Source: Novosphingobium clariflavum
GTDB lineage: Bacteria; Pseudomonadota; Alphaproteobacteria; Sphingomonadales; Sphingomonadaceae
Length of the DNA stretch: 64,000 nucleotides
NCBI RefSeq assembly: GCF_026420865.1
Contig: NZ_JAPCWC010000009.1
Coordinates: 1-64,000 of the forward strand
Direction: 5' to 3'
The notes under the pieces were generated by a model, which saw nothing but the letters and a program-made list of their open reading frames with translations, had not been told where the DNA came from and did not search any database. The position numbers were made by a program, and so were the translations under genes. Below, piece by piece: positions 54,207-63,695 of the stretch (position 1 is its first letter; each line of letters begins with the position of its first letter).

Positions 54207-55340
54207 TCAGACCGTGACGCCCTGCGCCCTGGCAAAGGCATCGAGCCGGGCCTGGAAAGCGGCCTTGCGCTCGGGCGCGATCCAGGCCGCATCGAAGGCG
54301 TTACGCTCGATCCGCAGCAGTTCGGCCTTGGTCAGGTTGCTGCGGATCTGCGCCTTGACCATGACCTCGTTGATGTACTCGCTGCCCATATAGGCGGGAT
54401 CGTCCGAGTTGAGCGTGACCTTGAGCCCATTGTCGAGCATGCCGCGCACGACGTCGACCGGCTTGCCGTTCACGAGGATCTGCCCCGAGAAGGTCGGGCA
54501 GACGGTGAAGGTGATGCCCCGTTGGCGCGCGATAGCCATCAGTTCGGGCGATTGCAGGATATTGCCGCCGTGATCGATCCGCTCGACCCCGATGTCGAGC
54601 AGCGCCTCGCGGATATGGCCGAGCGTATCCTTCTGGTTGACGTCGCAGTGCGTCGTCACGTGCAGGCCGGCCGCGCGTGCCTTGGCGAAGTGGGCGGCAA
54701 ACTTGCCGGGCGGATTGTCCTTCTCGTCGGAATCGAGGCCGACACCGACCAATCTGTCCTTGTAGGGCAGCGCGGCATCGAGCGCCTTCATCGCATTGTC
54801 AGCGGTAAGATCCCGCATGAAGCAGAGGATCAACTGCGATTCGATGCCCAGTTTCGCCTGGGCATCGGCACGCGCCTGCGTGATTCCCTCGATCACCGCC
54901 TCGACCGCGATGCCCCGATCGATATGCTGCTGGGGATCAAAGAACATCTCGGCATATAGCACGTTCTGCGCATGGGCCTTGGCCAGATAGGCATAGGCCA
55001 GGTCGTAGAAGTCCTGTTGCTTGAGCAGCACGTTCATGCCGTCGTAGTAGATCGCCAGGAAGCTCGGCAGGTCGTGGTAGACGTAGCTGCGCTTCATCGC
55101 CGCGACATCGGCGTAAGGCAGCTTTACCCCGTTACGCTGGGCAAGCGCGAACTTCATCTCGGCTTCCAGCGTGCCTTCGAGATGGACGTGGTATTCCGCC
55201 TTGGGCATTGCCGCGATGAAGCGGGCCATGTCGCCCGCCGCGCCGTCTGCGGGCGCCGCCAGTGCGCGCACGCCGGCAAGAGCGGGAAGCGCAGGCACAA
55301 GAAGCGCGGCCTGCGTGAACAAGCGTCGGGAAAGCAGCAT
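54207..55340 (-). CDS. Exported adenosine-deaminase-like amidohydrolase
   Basis: A 377-residue metal-dependent deaminase-fold enzyme with an N-terminal signal (SRRLFTQAALLVPALPALA), so probably periplasmic; the twin Arg may allow Tat export. Zinc ligands H51 and H53 in YHVHLEGT, the DHGG region and the DDP motif in LNSDDPAYMG are present. The usual HAGE motif reads THCDVNQ here, changing the position of the catalytic Glu, so the substrate or mechanism may differ from adenosine deamination. Cytosolic enzymes are the norm in the family. Confidence 0.8.
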   Translation of the reverse strand: MLLSRRLFTQAALLVPALPALAGVRALAAPADGAAGDMARFIAAMPKAEYHVHLEGTLEAEMKFALAQRNGVKLPYADVAAMKRSYVYHDLPSFLAIYYDGMNVLLKQQDFYDLAYAYLAKAHAQNVLYAEMFFDPQQHIDRGIAVEAVIEGITQARADAQAKLGIESQLILCFMRDLTADNAMKALDAALPYKDRLVGVGLDSDEKDNPPGKFAAHFAKARAAGLHVTTHCDVNQKDTLGHIREALLDIGVERIDHGGNILQSPELMAIARQRGITFTVCPTFSGQILVNGKPVDVVRGMLDNGLKVTLNSDDPAYMGSEYINEVMVKAQIRSNLTKAELLRIERNAFDAAWIAPERKAAFQARLDAFARAQGVTV

Positions 55341-55647
55341 CGGATACTCGCACTGGAAGGAAACCCCGTTCCTCTATCCGCGAATGCCCTGGCGCCTGTC
55401 CATCGACGAAAACGACACGCCCCATTCCAGAAAAGCGGGGACTACCTTCGAGTTAGGCGGCGCGGACCCATTAGAGCGTTTTCCGATCTGATTGAATCAG
55501 ATCGGGCTCTCCAGAATCTTTGTTTTCCGCGTTTTTCCGAAACACGGCGTGTTCCACTCCGTTCGAAAAACGCTCCAATCACGCCAGCGAGGCACCGATA
55601 TGTTCGCCATTTGGGCGCCTCGCTGGTGCCGTTTATGAGTTTACGGC
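55341..55647. other. Intergenic region with a 104-bp repeat
   Basis: About 307 bp between the deaminase-like gene and hemF, whose minus-strand reading leads away from here. It carries the repeat at 55472-55575. Otherwise only the deaminase-like promoter is expected near 55341-55470. Confidence 0.5.
55472..55575 (+). repeat. Approx. 104-bp palindrome-rich repeat element
   Basis: Bounded by GAGCGTTTT (55474-55482) and its complement (55567-55575), with CGATCTGAT-TGA-ATCAGATCG near the left end. Nearly identical, in reverse, to 23432-23534. Confidence 0.8.
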
Positions 55648-56514
55648 CTAGCTCCAGGTCGCCTCGGGCGGCAGGCTCATCAGGATGGCGTCGATGTTGC
55701 CGCCGGTCTTGAGCCCGAACAGCGTGCCCCGGTCGTAGACAAGATTGAACTCGGCGTAGCGCCCGCGCCATTCGAGCTGCCGGGCCTTGTCGGCGGGCGT
55801 GAAAGCCAGCCCCATCCGACGGCGCACGAGGCGCGGGAACACCGCGAGGAAGGCCTCGCCCACCGCCTGGGTGAAGGCGAAATTGGCCTCCCACGCGGCA
55901 TCATCGGCGCATTCAAGGTGATCGTAGAAGATGCCGCCCACACCGCGATGAACCTTGCGGTGGGGAATGTAGAAATACTCGTCCGCCCAGGCCTTGTAGC
56001 GCTCGTAATAGCGCTCTCCGTGAGCGTCGCAGGCCGCCTTGAGTTCGGCGTGGAACTCGGCGGTGTCCTCGTCATAAGGCAGCGGCGGATTGAGATCGGC
56101 ACCGCCGCCGAACCAGGCCTTGGTGGTGGTGAGGAAACGGGTGTTCATGTGCACGGCCGGCACGTGCGGGTTGCGCATGTGTGCGACGAGGCTGATGCCA
56201 GTGGCGGAAAAGGCGTTCTGTTCGGCCGAGGCGCCATTGATCGTGCCGGCGAAATCCTTCGAAAGTGCACCGACAACGGTGGAAACGTTGACGCCCACCT
56301 TCTCGAAGACCTCGCCCTTCATCAGCGCGCGGGTACCGCCGCCGGTCTCGCCGGCCTCTCCACCTTCGACCGCCGCGCGCTTCCACGGGGCGTATTCGAA
56401 GGAAGCGGCGGAGCCTGCCTCGCGCTCGATCGCCTCGAACTCGGCGCAGATGCGACTGCGCAACGTCTCGAACCAGTGACGGGCGCGGTCGGTGTGGGCA
56501 GTCCAGTCAGTCAT
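55648..56514 (-). CDS. hemF: Oxygen-dependent coproporphyrinogen III oxidase
   Basis: A 288-residue heme-pathway enzyme making protoporphyrinogen IX from coproporphyrinogen III using O2. Segments FSATGISLVAHMRNPHVPAVHMNTR, WFGGGADLNP, and RGVGGIFYDHL followed by EWRGRYAEFNLVYDRGTLFGL are family-specific. ATG at 56514 has AAGGGG upstream; extra upstream frame is not used. Divergent from the PdeM gene with a 58-bp promoter region. Confidence 0.97.
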   Translation of the reverse strand: MTDWTAHTDRARHWFETLRSRICAEFEAIEREAGSAASFEYAPWKRAAVEGGEAGETGGGTRALMKGEVFEKVGVNVSTVVGALSKDFAGTINGASAEQNAFSATGISLVAHMRNPHVPAVHMNTRFLTTTKAWFGGGADLNPPLPYDEDTAEFHAELKAACDAHGERYYERYKAWADEYFYIPHRKVHRGVGGIFYDHLECADDAAWEANFAFTQAVGEAFLAVFPRLVRRRMGLAFTPADKARQLEWRGRYAEFNLVYDRGTLFGLKTGGNIDAILMSLPPEATWS

Positions 56515-56572
56515 TCGTTTTCCCCTTGCGGCCGCGCTTGCCAAATCGCGAAGGTCACGGCAAGGGAAAGCC

Positions 56573-57277
56573 ATGGTTCCCTTTTCGTTCTGCGCGCAGG
56601 AGATCTTTCTGGTGCCGCCGCCCGCCTCGGCCCCGGCGACCCGCGGGAGCGCGCTCTACTGGCCGCGCGAGCAGGCGCTGCTGGTGGCGGACCTGCATCT
56701 CGAAAAGGCCAGCTTCTTCGCGCAGACCGGGCAGATGCTGCCGCCCTACGACAGCCGCGAGACATTGGAGCGCCTCGCCCACGCGGTGCGGCAGACCGGC
56801 GCGCGGCGGGTCTTCGCTCTGGGAGACAATTTTCACGACAGCGCCGGGACACAGCGGCTTGATCCGCATAGCGCAGGCATGCTCTGCGCACTTACCCGCG
56901 TGCTCGACTGGGTGTGGATCACCGGAAATCACGATCCCCATCTCGGCCACGAGGCAGGTGGCTCCCAGGTGCAGGAAATCGCGGTCTCGGGCATCACCCT
57001 GCGCCATGAGGCGAAGCCGGGCTGCACCGGAGCGGAACTTTCGGGCCACTATCACCCCCGCCTGATCGTCCATGCACGGGGTCGCCGGATCGCTCGCCCC
57101 TGCGTGGTCCATGGCGGCAACCGGCTGATTTTGCCTGCTTTCGGCGCGCTTACCGGCGGGATGGACGCAGCCGATCCCGCCATCGTCAAGGCGCTCCAGC
57201 CCGCCAACGAGATCGACGCCCTGGTCGCCGCCAAGGACCAACTTCTGCGCTATCCCCTCTGGCGAGCAGCCGCCTGA
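56573..57277 (+). CDS. pdeM: PdeM-like metallophosphoesterase (ligase-associated type)
   Basis: A 234-residue two-metal phosphoesterase: LLVADLHLEKASFF, ALGDNFHD, ITGNHDPHLG and LSGHYHPRL are the metal-binding motifs in the usual order. Sequence style matches PdeM, known from gene sets with a DNA ligase and helicase for DNA repair, although those partners are not here. AAGGG lies close before the ATG at 56573. Confidence 0.85.
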   Translation: MVPFSFCAQEIFLVPPPASAPATRGSALYWPREQALLVADLHLEKASFFAQTGQMLPPYDSRETLERLAHAVRQTGARRVFALGDNFHDSAGTQRLDPHSAGMLCALTRVLDWVWITGNHDPHLGHEAGGSQVQEIAVSGITLRHEAKPGCTGAELSGHYHPRLIVHARGRRIARPCVVHGGNRLILPAFGALTGGMDAADPAIVKALQPANEIDALVAAKDQLLRYPLWRAAA

Positions 57278-57408
57278 GCACCTATATGCGTCATGACCGT
57301 TTCATACGGTCGGGGCGTCCTGTAGATTTCCTTGAAATCGGCCTTTGCGTGTCGAGGCGATTCGCATTAATGACGCCCGAACTTGCAGCCATTTGACAGA
57401 AGCGATTC

Positions 57409-57423
57409 AGGAGAACGCATATA
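57409..57423 (+). promoter_or_regulatory. Ribosome binding site and ATA start of infC
   Basis: AGGAG (57409-57413) is 7 nt before ATA (57421-57423). The later ATG at 57442 has only CACCCCGGCGC before it. Position and spacing identify ATA as the likely start codon. Confidence 0.75.
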
Positions 57424-57963
57424 GCACCCCCACCCCGGCGCATGATGACGCCACCGGTCAAGAGTGGACCGCGCTACAATAACATGATCCAGTCGGACAA
57501 GGTCCGGGTTATCGACCAGGATGGCGAGAACCTGGGTGTCATGTACACGCGTGCGGCCATCGAACAGGCGGCCGATGTCGGTCTCGACCTGGTTGAAGTC
57601 TCGCCGAACGCCGATCCGCCGGTGTGCAAGTTCCTCGATGTCGGCAAGTACCGGTATGAGGCCCAGAAAAAGGCCAATGCCGCGCGCAAGACCCAGAAGA
57701 CGCAGGAGATCAAGGAGATCAAGATGCGTCCGAACATCGATGACCATGACTACGAAACCAAGATGCGTAACGTGGTCCGCTTCATCGGTGACGGCGACAA
57801 GGTGAAGGTCACCCTGCGCTTCCGCGGTCGTGAACTTTCGCACCAGCAGTTGGGCATGAACCTGCTGCGCCGCGTGCAGGAAGACGTCGCTGACATCGCC
57901 AAGATCGAAGCCTATCCGCGCATGGAAGGCCGCCAGATGCTGATGGTGCTCTCGCCCAAGTAA
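57421..57963 (+). CDS. infC: Translation initiation factor IF-3
   Basis: A 180-residue factor that checks the start codon on the 30S subunit. VRVIDQDGENLGVMYTRAA, PVCKFLDVGKYRYE and the C-terminal LRFRGRELSHQQLGMNLLRRV are IF-3 hallmarks. The reading frame starts at ATA (57421), giving an N-terminus APPPRRMMTPP, with ideal SD spacing. infC genes often use rare AUU/AUA/AUC starts so that IF-3 represses its own translation; this fits. An ATG start at 57442 would shorten it by 7 residues. A strong terminator follows. Confidence 0.95.
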   Translation: MAPPPRRMMTPPVKSGPRYNNMIQSDKVRVIDQDGENLGVMYTRAAIEQAADVGLDLVEVSPNADPPVCKFLDVGKYRYEAQKKANAARKTQKTQEIKEIKMRPNIDDHDYETKMRNVVRFIGDGDKVKVTLRFRGRELSHQQLGMNLLRRVQEDVADIAKIEAYPRMEGRQMLMVLSPK

Positions 57964-57996
57964 GGCGAGCAAGGCACATCGAATCGGGCCTAACGC

Positions 57997-58024
57997 AAAG
58001 GGCGCGCCGCGAGGCGCGCCCTTT
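57997..58024 (+). terminator. Rho-independent terminator of infC
   Basis: Perfect 12-bp stem AAAGGGCGCGCC/GGCGCGCCCTTT with loop GCGA, then GTCGTT; the T-run lies in the stem end. It is 34 nt after the infC stop. Confidence 0.88.
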
Positions 58025-58072
58025 GTCGTTCGGGGCCGGTTCTTGTGGGCAAGCGGGCCGGCTCTGCGAAAG

Positions 58073-58247
58073 ACCGCTTGGAGCGGTTTCCGATCCGATT
58101 GCATCGGATCAACTGCTCTAAGATTTGGTTTTACGCGTTTTCCGAGTCATCAGGTGATGCCACCTGATTGGAAAACGCTCTAAGATCTTGGTTTTACGCG
58201 TTTTCCGAGTCATCAGGTGATTCCACCTGATTGGAAAACGCTCTAAG
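58073..58247. repeat. Cluster of palindromic repeats with a 62/63-bp tandem duplication
   Basis: ACCGCT-TGG-AGCGGT (58073-58087) is followed by GATCCGAT-TGC-ATCGGATC (58092-58110), then two tandem units (58119-58180 and 58181-58243) that differ by three bases and each contain ATCAGGTG-N4-CACCTGAT and end AAAACGCTC. The units match the element at 54092-54145 and share GTTTT-ACGCG-TTTTCCG with it less fully. It lies between infC and the GNAT gene. Confidence 0.85.
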
Positions 58248-58255
58248 GCGAATTT

Positions 58256-58759
58256 TCAAGCCAACGCCTTTTCCAGCACGACCATCGCCAGCGGCGGATC
58301 GACCAGGACCGGGAAGGGGCGCTTCTCGCCCGTCTGCCCATAACCACGCCGCTCGTAATACGCGATCAGCTCAAGGCGCTGGTCGATCACTGTCATTTCC
58401 ATGGCGTGCGCGCCGAACACGCCTCGCGCAAGATCCTCGGCGGCCGCGATCAACTGGCGGCCCAGACCACCCGCCTGTAGCACCGGATCGATGCAGAGCA
58501 GGCCGAGGTAGGCCAGTCCCGCCCCCTTGAAGGTCACCTGCACGCAGCCGATCGGCGCGCCGTCCTCGGAAATCGCCACCAACAGGCGATCGGAGGCACT
58601 GCGCACGATGGCCGTCAATTCGCCGAGATCGGTGCGGTCATCGCTCAGCAGGTCCGCCTCGAACGTCCACCCCGCCCGCGCGCTGTCGCCGCGATAGGCA
58701 CGCTCGATCACCAAATGCAGCGCGGGAAGATCGGCCTCGGTGGCGACACGAATTTGCAT
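58256..58759 (-). CDS. GNAT family N-acetyltransferase
   Basis: A 167-residue acetyl-CoA-dependent transferase: IRVATEADLPALHLVIERAY at the start, the acetyl-CoA binding segment VLQAGGLGRQLIAAAE, and IAYYERRGYGQTGE near the end. Such enzymes acetylate small amines, antibiotics or protein N-termini; the target is not evident. No operon partner. Confidence 0.9.
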   Translation of the reverse strand: MQIRVATEADLPALHLVIERAYRGDSARAGWTFEADLLSDDRTDLGELTAIVRSASDRLLVAISEDGAPIGCVQVTFKGAGLAYLGLLCIDPVLQAGGLGRQLIAAAEDLARGVFGAHAMEMTVIDQRLELIAYYERRGYGQTGEKRPFPVLVDPPLAMVVLEKALA

Positions 58760-58882
58760 GGCTGTACTCTCCGGACATCAACTCCCCCGCTGTACTCATG
58801 CCAAACGGCAAACAGGAGAGGCCGGACTACAAATTTTTGGGGGTAGCGAGGAATCGCGCCCCAGCCCTAGATTCACGGGACC

Positions 58883-59668
58883 ATGAACATGCCGATGCCT
58901 GATCCCGCCAGCGATCCCACCTGGGGGTTGACCGAGAAGGAGAAGCAGACGCTTCGCCTGATCGTGCGCGGCCACGATGCCAAGTCGATCGCGCGCGATC
59001 TCGACCTCTCGGTCCACACGATCAACGAGCGGCTGCGCGACGCCCGCCGCAAGATGGCGGTGTCGAGCAGCCGCGAAGCCGCGCGCCTGCTGCTGGCGGC
59101 GGAAAGCGACGCGCCAGGCTCGCTCCCCGAAATGCTTGGGGACAGACGAATGGGGGAGGACCCGGATCGCCCCGCGAACGATCATGACAATGCGCCGCGT
59201 GACGGCGCCGGGCTGGTGCGTCGCCGGCCCTGGATCATCATCGGAGTCCTGCTCATGTCATTGACCCTCGGCCTTGCAGTGCTTGCCGCCCTCCCCCAGG
59301 CAAGCGCTCCAGGCGTACCCACGGCCACGGCCACCGCAGCCGACAGCGAAGTGGTGGACGCCGCCCGCCAGTGGCTCACGCTGGTCGATCAGGGACGCTG
59401 GGACGACAGCTACCGGGACACCGGCTCGGCCTTCCGGAAACTGAACACCGCTCAAGTCTGGGCCACAACCTCCGAAACAGTGCGCGAGCCGCTCGGCGCC
59501 GTGCTCTCGCGCGTGCTGCTCAGCCAGGAGGAACTCCCCGCCCCGCCCAATGGCTACCAGGTGGTCAGGTTCCGCACCCGCTATGCCAACAAGGCCAGTG
59601 CGGTGGAGACCGTCTCGCTCGAACGCGAAGAAGGCAGGTGGCGGGTGGTGGGCGTCATCATCGAATAG
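58883..59668 (+). CDS. Membrane-anchored LuxR-type HTH protein with DUF4019 domain
   Basis: A 261-residue protein with an N-terminal LuxR-type helix-turn-helix (about 15-71; LTEKEKQTLRLIVRGHDAKSIARDL), one membrane helix (117-137), and a C-terminal periplasmic domain (about 155-261; VVDAARQWLTLVDQGRWDDSY, ending VSLEREEGRWRVVGVIIE) of the DUF4019 type. The layout suggests a one-component sensor that binds DNA at the membrane in response to a periplasmic signal. No partner is obvious; the next gene is a probable lipoprotein. Confidence 0.82.
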   Translation: MNMPMPDPASDPTWGLTEKEKQTLRLIVRGHDAKSIARDLDLSVHTINERLRDARRKMAVSSSREAARLLLAAESDAPGSLPEMLGDRRMGEDPDRPANDHDNAPRDGAGLVRRRPWIIIGVLLMSLTLGLAVLAALPQASAPGVPTATATAADSEVVDAARQWLTLVDQGRWDDSYRDTGSAFRKLNTAQVWATTSETVREPLGAVLSRVLLSQEELPAPPNGYQVVRFRTRYANKASAVETVSLEREEGRWRVVGVIIE

Positions 59669-59822
59669 GCGCCCTGAAAAGACCGATTGTTGCAAGGAGC
59701 GAGCGCCCCGGGAGCCCGATTGGAAATCCGTGTGAAACATGCGCTTGGAATGACAGCGCCAGAAAAGGACGTCCCGGCACACCGCCCGGACCCCGCCCCG
59801 AGGCCCTGCGCTGCTCATTCCA

Positions 59823-60602
59823 ATGACACCCTTCCTGCCCCGCTCCCTGCGCCCGCCCCTTGCATCCGTGCACTGGGCCGCACCGGTCGCCGTCCTGCTG
59901 GCCACCAGCGGCTGCGCCGGATCGCTGATGCACGCCGATCCGCTCGGTACAAGGCGGGCAGCCAGCGAAGAGCAAGCCCCGCCGCCTCCCCAACAGCGCG
60001 AGCCGGTGCTCTCCAGTATGCCACGGCCCGAAGCCGTGAAGCCGCCGGTCGCCCCCGAGCCTGCGACGGCGGCGGCAAGAACGGCGGCAAGAATGCCCGC
60101 CCCGCCGCCCGAGACGACATCCGCGCCGATCCTCGTGACCGGCGCCGTGCCGCGCAAGCCGAAGCCGCAGATCTTCCCCGATACCAGCGCGACGATCGTC
60201 TTCACTGTCACACCGGCGGGAACCTGCCCCCAATGCCGGCTGACAAAGATCACCGTCTCCCCGACCGGCGAAGTGCTGATCGAACTCGGCCACTGGGACG
60301 CGGTGCAGCGCGACTGGGACTACCAGCACTACAAGGCCAGGGTGAAGCGCAACGCCGCCAATGCCTTTGCCGCCGGCCTCAAGGCCGACCGCCCCACGGG
60401 CGAGGCGAGCGTGCACATGTCCGGCCTTGCCTGCACGCTGCCGACCCGGGACGCGGGACTCACCATCCAGTGGCTCGAATTTGGCCGCCGCGACCGCCTC
60501 AACGTCGTGTTCGACTGCCCTGCTTCCGGCGACCGCCAGACCGCCCAGCGCCTGCGCCATGCGCCCGATGTGCTGGCCCTGCGCCGGATCGCCGCGCCCT
60601 GA
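59823..60602 (+). CDS. Probable lipoprotein with CxxC motif, unknown
   Basis: A 259-residue exported protein: hydrophobic N-terminus with C31 in LLATSGCAG (atypical lipobox), a proline/alanine-rich linker to about 110, and a soluble domain beginning at IFPDTSATIVFTVTP with CPQC at 135-138. The CxxC may bind metal or form a disulfide. It ends just before a hairpin at 60601-60620. No family recognised; convergent with rutA. Confidence 0.65.
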   Translation: MTPFLPRSLRPPLASVHWAAPVAVLLATSGCAGSLMHADPLGTRRAASEEQAPPPPQQREPVLSSMPRPEAVKPPVAPEPATAAARTAARMPAPPPETTSAPILVTGAVPRKPKPQIFPDTSATIVFTVTPAGTCPQCRLTKITVSPTGEVLIELGHWDAVQRDWDYQHYKARVKRNAANAFAAGLKADRPTGEASVHMSGLACTLPTRDAGLTIQWLEFGRRDRLNVVFDCPASGDRQTAQRLRHAPDVLALRRIAAP

Positions 60603-60620
60603 GGGACAGTTGCTGCCCTC
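60601..60620. terminator. Small hairpin between the lipoprotein gene and rutA
   Basis: GAGGG-A-CAG/CTG-CCCTC, 8 bp with a one-base bulge and a 3-nt loop, overlapping the lipoprotein stop and 28 nt past rutA. No U-run. Confidence 0.35.
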
Positions 60621-60648
60621 CCCCCAATGATCGCAGCGCAGTCCCCGT

Positions 60649-61725
<1,077 letters not shown>

Positions 61726-61730
61726 GGGCT

Positions 61731-62513
61731 TCAGCTCCTGAGAAATTCGAGAACGAGGCGATTGAAAGCTTTCGGATCGGTCACATTGCAGGCGTGGCCA
61801 CCCCAGTCGAACGTGGCGACGTCGGCATGCTCCACCGGCTCGGCGAGATCGAGCGCGGTGGCGAAAGGCACGAGGAAATCGTCGCGCGTGGCGATGGCCA
61901 GCAGATTGTCGAGCGCGGCGAGGCCAGCCGGATCCGGCGTGTAATCCTGCACCGCGGCAATGCGCTTGGCGGTGGTGGCGATGCCCGGGAACGCGGCAAG
62001 GTGATGATCGAGCTCTGCCGCAAGATCGCTGTCGTGCGCGACGATCCAGTCGGGCGGGTAGAGGAACAGCGGCTGCGCTTCGAGGAAGGCGCGCTCGCCC
62101 GCTCCGTGCAGCAGCGCAAGTCGGGCGGCAAAGCAGCGCCGGGTATGCGGGGAGAGCCTCCGCCAGCCGTTGATGACGATCAGCCGGTCGATCCGGCCGG
62201 AGCGGAGGGCGGTTTCGATCCCGATGGCGCCGCCCAGCGCATGGCCGATGCAATGCGCCCGCTCGATGCCGAGAGCGTCCATCAGCTGGATGACATCACC
62301 CGCCATATCCGCGACCGATGTGGTCTCGGGAAGCGCGCGGTCACTGCGGCCGGTGCCGCGATGGTCGTAGGCGAAGACGCGGAAATGCGCGGCCAGCGCC
62401 GCAAGGTTCGGCGCCCAGTAGCCTGCCGACCCGCCAAGGCCGCTCGACAGGATCAGCCATGGCGCATCCGCGCTGCCATGGATTTCGTAGTAGAGCCCGC
62501 CCGCCTCAGGCAA
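61731..62513 (-). CDS. rutD: RutD, alpha/beta hydrolase of pyrimidine breakdown
   Basis: A 260-residue alpha/beta-hydrolase fold protein that speeds aminoacrylate hydrolysis. [19 protein letters not shown] and [14 protein letters not shown] match RutD, and GHALGGAIG replaces the usual GxSxG, with Ala for the nucleophile, as I recall for E. coli RutD too. The start is TTG at 62513, overlapping the rutC stop by 8 nt, no clear ribosome binding site, so coupled. Confidence 0.9.
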   Translation of the reverse strand: MPEAGGLYYEIHGSADAPWLILSSGLGGSAGYWAPNLAALAAHFRVFAYDHRGTGRSDRALPETTSVADMAGDVIQLMDALGIERAHCIGHALGGAIGIETALRSGRIDRLIVINGWRRLSPHTRRCFAARLALLHGAGERAFLEAQPLFLYPPDWIVAHDSDLAAELDHHLAAFPGIATTAKRIAAVQDYTPDPAGLAALDNLLAIATRDDFLVPFATALDLAEPVEHADVATFDWGGHACNVTDPKAFNRLVLEFLRS

Positions 62514-62889
62514 GATGGGCGACCGAGGCGATCTCGACCAGGCAATCCGGCTTCACCAGCTCGCACTTGATGCAGTAGCGCGCGGGCTTGTCGCCCGGGA
62601 AATACTCGGCATAGACCGCGTTGAAGGCGGCGTAGTCGTTCAGGTCCTTGAGGAAGATGTGGTTCATGGCGATGTCCGCCATCGTCCCGCCGGCGGCCTC
62701 TACCGTGGTCTTGATGACCTCCAGCACATGGCGCGTCTGCGCGGCGGCATCGCCGACATGGAGCACCGCGCCGCCCTCCCCCAGCGCCAGCACGCCCGAG
62801 ACGTAGACGACATTGCCCGCCTTGGCCCCGGCCGAATACGGCGCGATAGGCGTGGGAAACTGCGGCGGATTGATCGGTTCGAAAGGCAT
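62506..62889 (-). CDS. rutC: RutC, RidA-family enzyme
   Basis: A 127-residue RidA/YjgF-fold protein for peroxyaminoacrylate/aminoacrylate handling. [23 protein letters not shown] and [41 protein letters not shown] carry family residues including a Cys-rich turn. It overlaps rutB by 1 nt and rutD by 8 nt. Confidence 0.93.
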   Translation of the reverse strand: MPFEPINPPQFPTPIAPYSAGAKAGNVVYVSGVLALGEGGAVLHVGDAAAQTRHVLEVIKTTVEAAGGTMADIAMNHIFLKDLNDYAAFNAVYAEYFPGDKPARYCIKCELVKPDCLVEIASVAHLA

Positions 62890-63638
62890 CAGATCTCCCC
62901 AGAAGGCATATCACGCGGCGGAAGCTGGCCGGCAGCAGTGCGGAAATCGGCGACGCTGCTCACCCAGCCGAAGAACTTCTCGACGTTGTAGAGGCTGGCC
63001 TCGCGGATGAAGTCGGGCCCGAGGTGGTGCACCGCGTCCTCCAGCAGCACGCCGAAGTATTCGAGGTGGAAGCCGTCGCGCAGGGTCGATTCGACGCAGA
63101 CGTTGGTGGCGATGCCGGTGAAGATCAGCGTGCGGATGCCGCGTGCGCGCAGCACCGAATCGAGCTGCGAGTTGAAGAACGCCGAATAGCGCGGCTTGTG
63201 CACGCGAAGGTCATCGTCCTGCGGTGCCAGCGCCTCCACCAGTTCGTAATCCCACCCGCCCCGTGCCAGGAACTTGCCGACAAGCTCGGGCCGGGCCCGC
63301 ATGGTCTTCAGCGCATTGGACTTGTGGTAGTTGGGCGAGAGCGGCGTGCCGGCCTCCGCATAGCCCGCATCCCAGCCGTTCTGCAGGAAGACCACCGGCA
63401 TGCCCGCCCTGCGCGCCACGTCCAGGACATCGGCGATCTTGGGAATCACGCCGGCGGCCGGGCCAACGTCGAAGCCCGCCTCGTCCACATAGCCGCCCTG
63501 GCTGGCATAGGCGTTCTGCATGTCGACAACGATCACCGCGGTTGTCGCGGCATCGAGCCGGATCGCTTCGGGACGCGCCGGCAGCACCACCGAGGGGCCG
63601 GAACGCGTTGGCACGGGATCGACGATTGCTTCGCTCAC
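62889..63638 (-). CDS. rutB: RutB, peroxyureidoacrylate/ureidoacrylate amidohydrolase
   Basis: A 249-residue isochorismatase-fold amidohydrolase. The Asp-Lys-Cys triad is D39 in [12 protein letters not shown], a Lys in [10 protein letters not shown] and a Cys in [16 protein letters not shown] at 63638 is taken as start; a TTG at 63665 is possible. First gene of rutBCDA; a TTGACG-N16-CAATCC promoter may lie just upstream. No RutR-like operator was seen. Confidence 0.92.
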   Translation of the reverse strand: MSEAIVDPVPTRSGPSVVLPARPEAIRLDAATTAVIVVDMQNAYASQGGYVDEAGFDVGPAAGVIPKIADVLDVARRAGMPVVFLQNGWDAGYAEAGTPLSPNYHKSNALKTMRARPELVGKFLARGGWDYELVEALAPQDDDLRVHKPRYSAFFNSQLDSVLRARGIRTLIFTGIATNVCVESTLRDGFHLEYFGVLLEDAVHHLGPDFIREASLYNVEKFFGWVSSVADFRTAAGQLPPRDMPSGEI

Positions 63639-63695
63639 CCGCGCAGGATTGAGCAGGTGCAGCAAATCGTCAAGCCGCTTCGAAAAATCGTGTGT

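Noticed and set aside
57442..57963. infC with the ATG start
   Set aside because: No ribosome binding site before the ATG, whereas the ATA seven codons upstream has ideal spacing.
63639..63695. RutR operator upstream of rutB
   Set aside because: No TTGACCA/TGGTCAA-type palindrome was found in the 57-bp gap.
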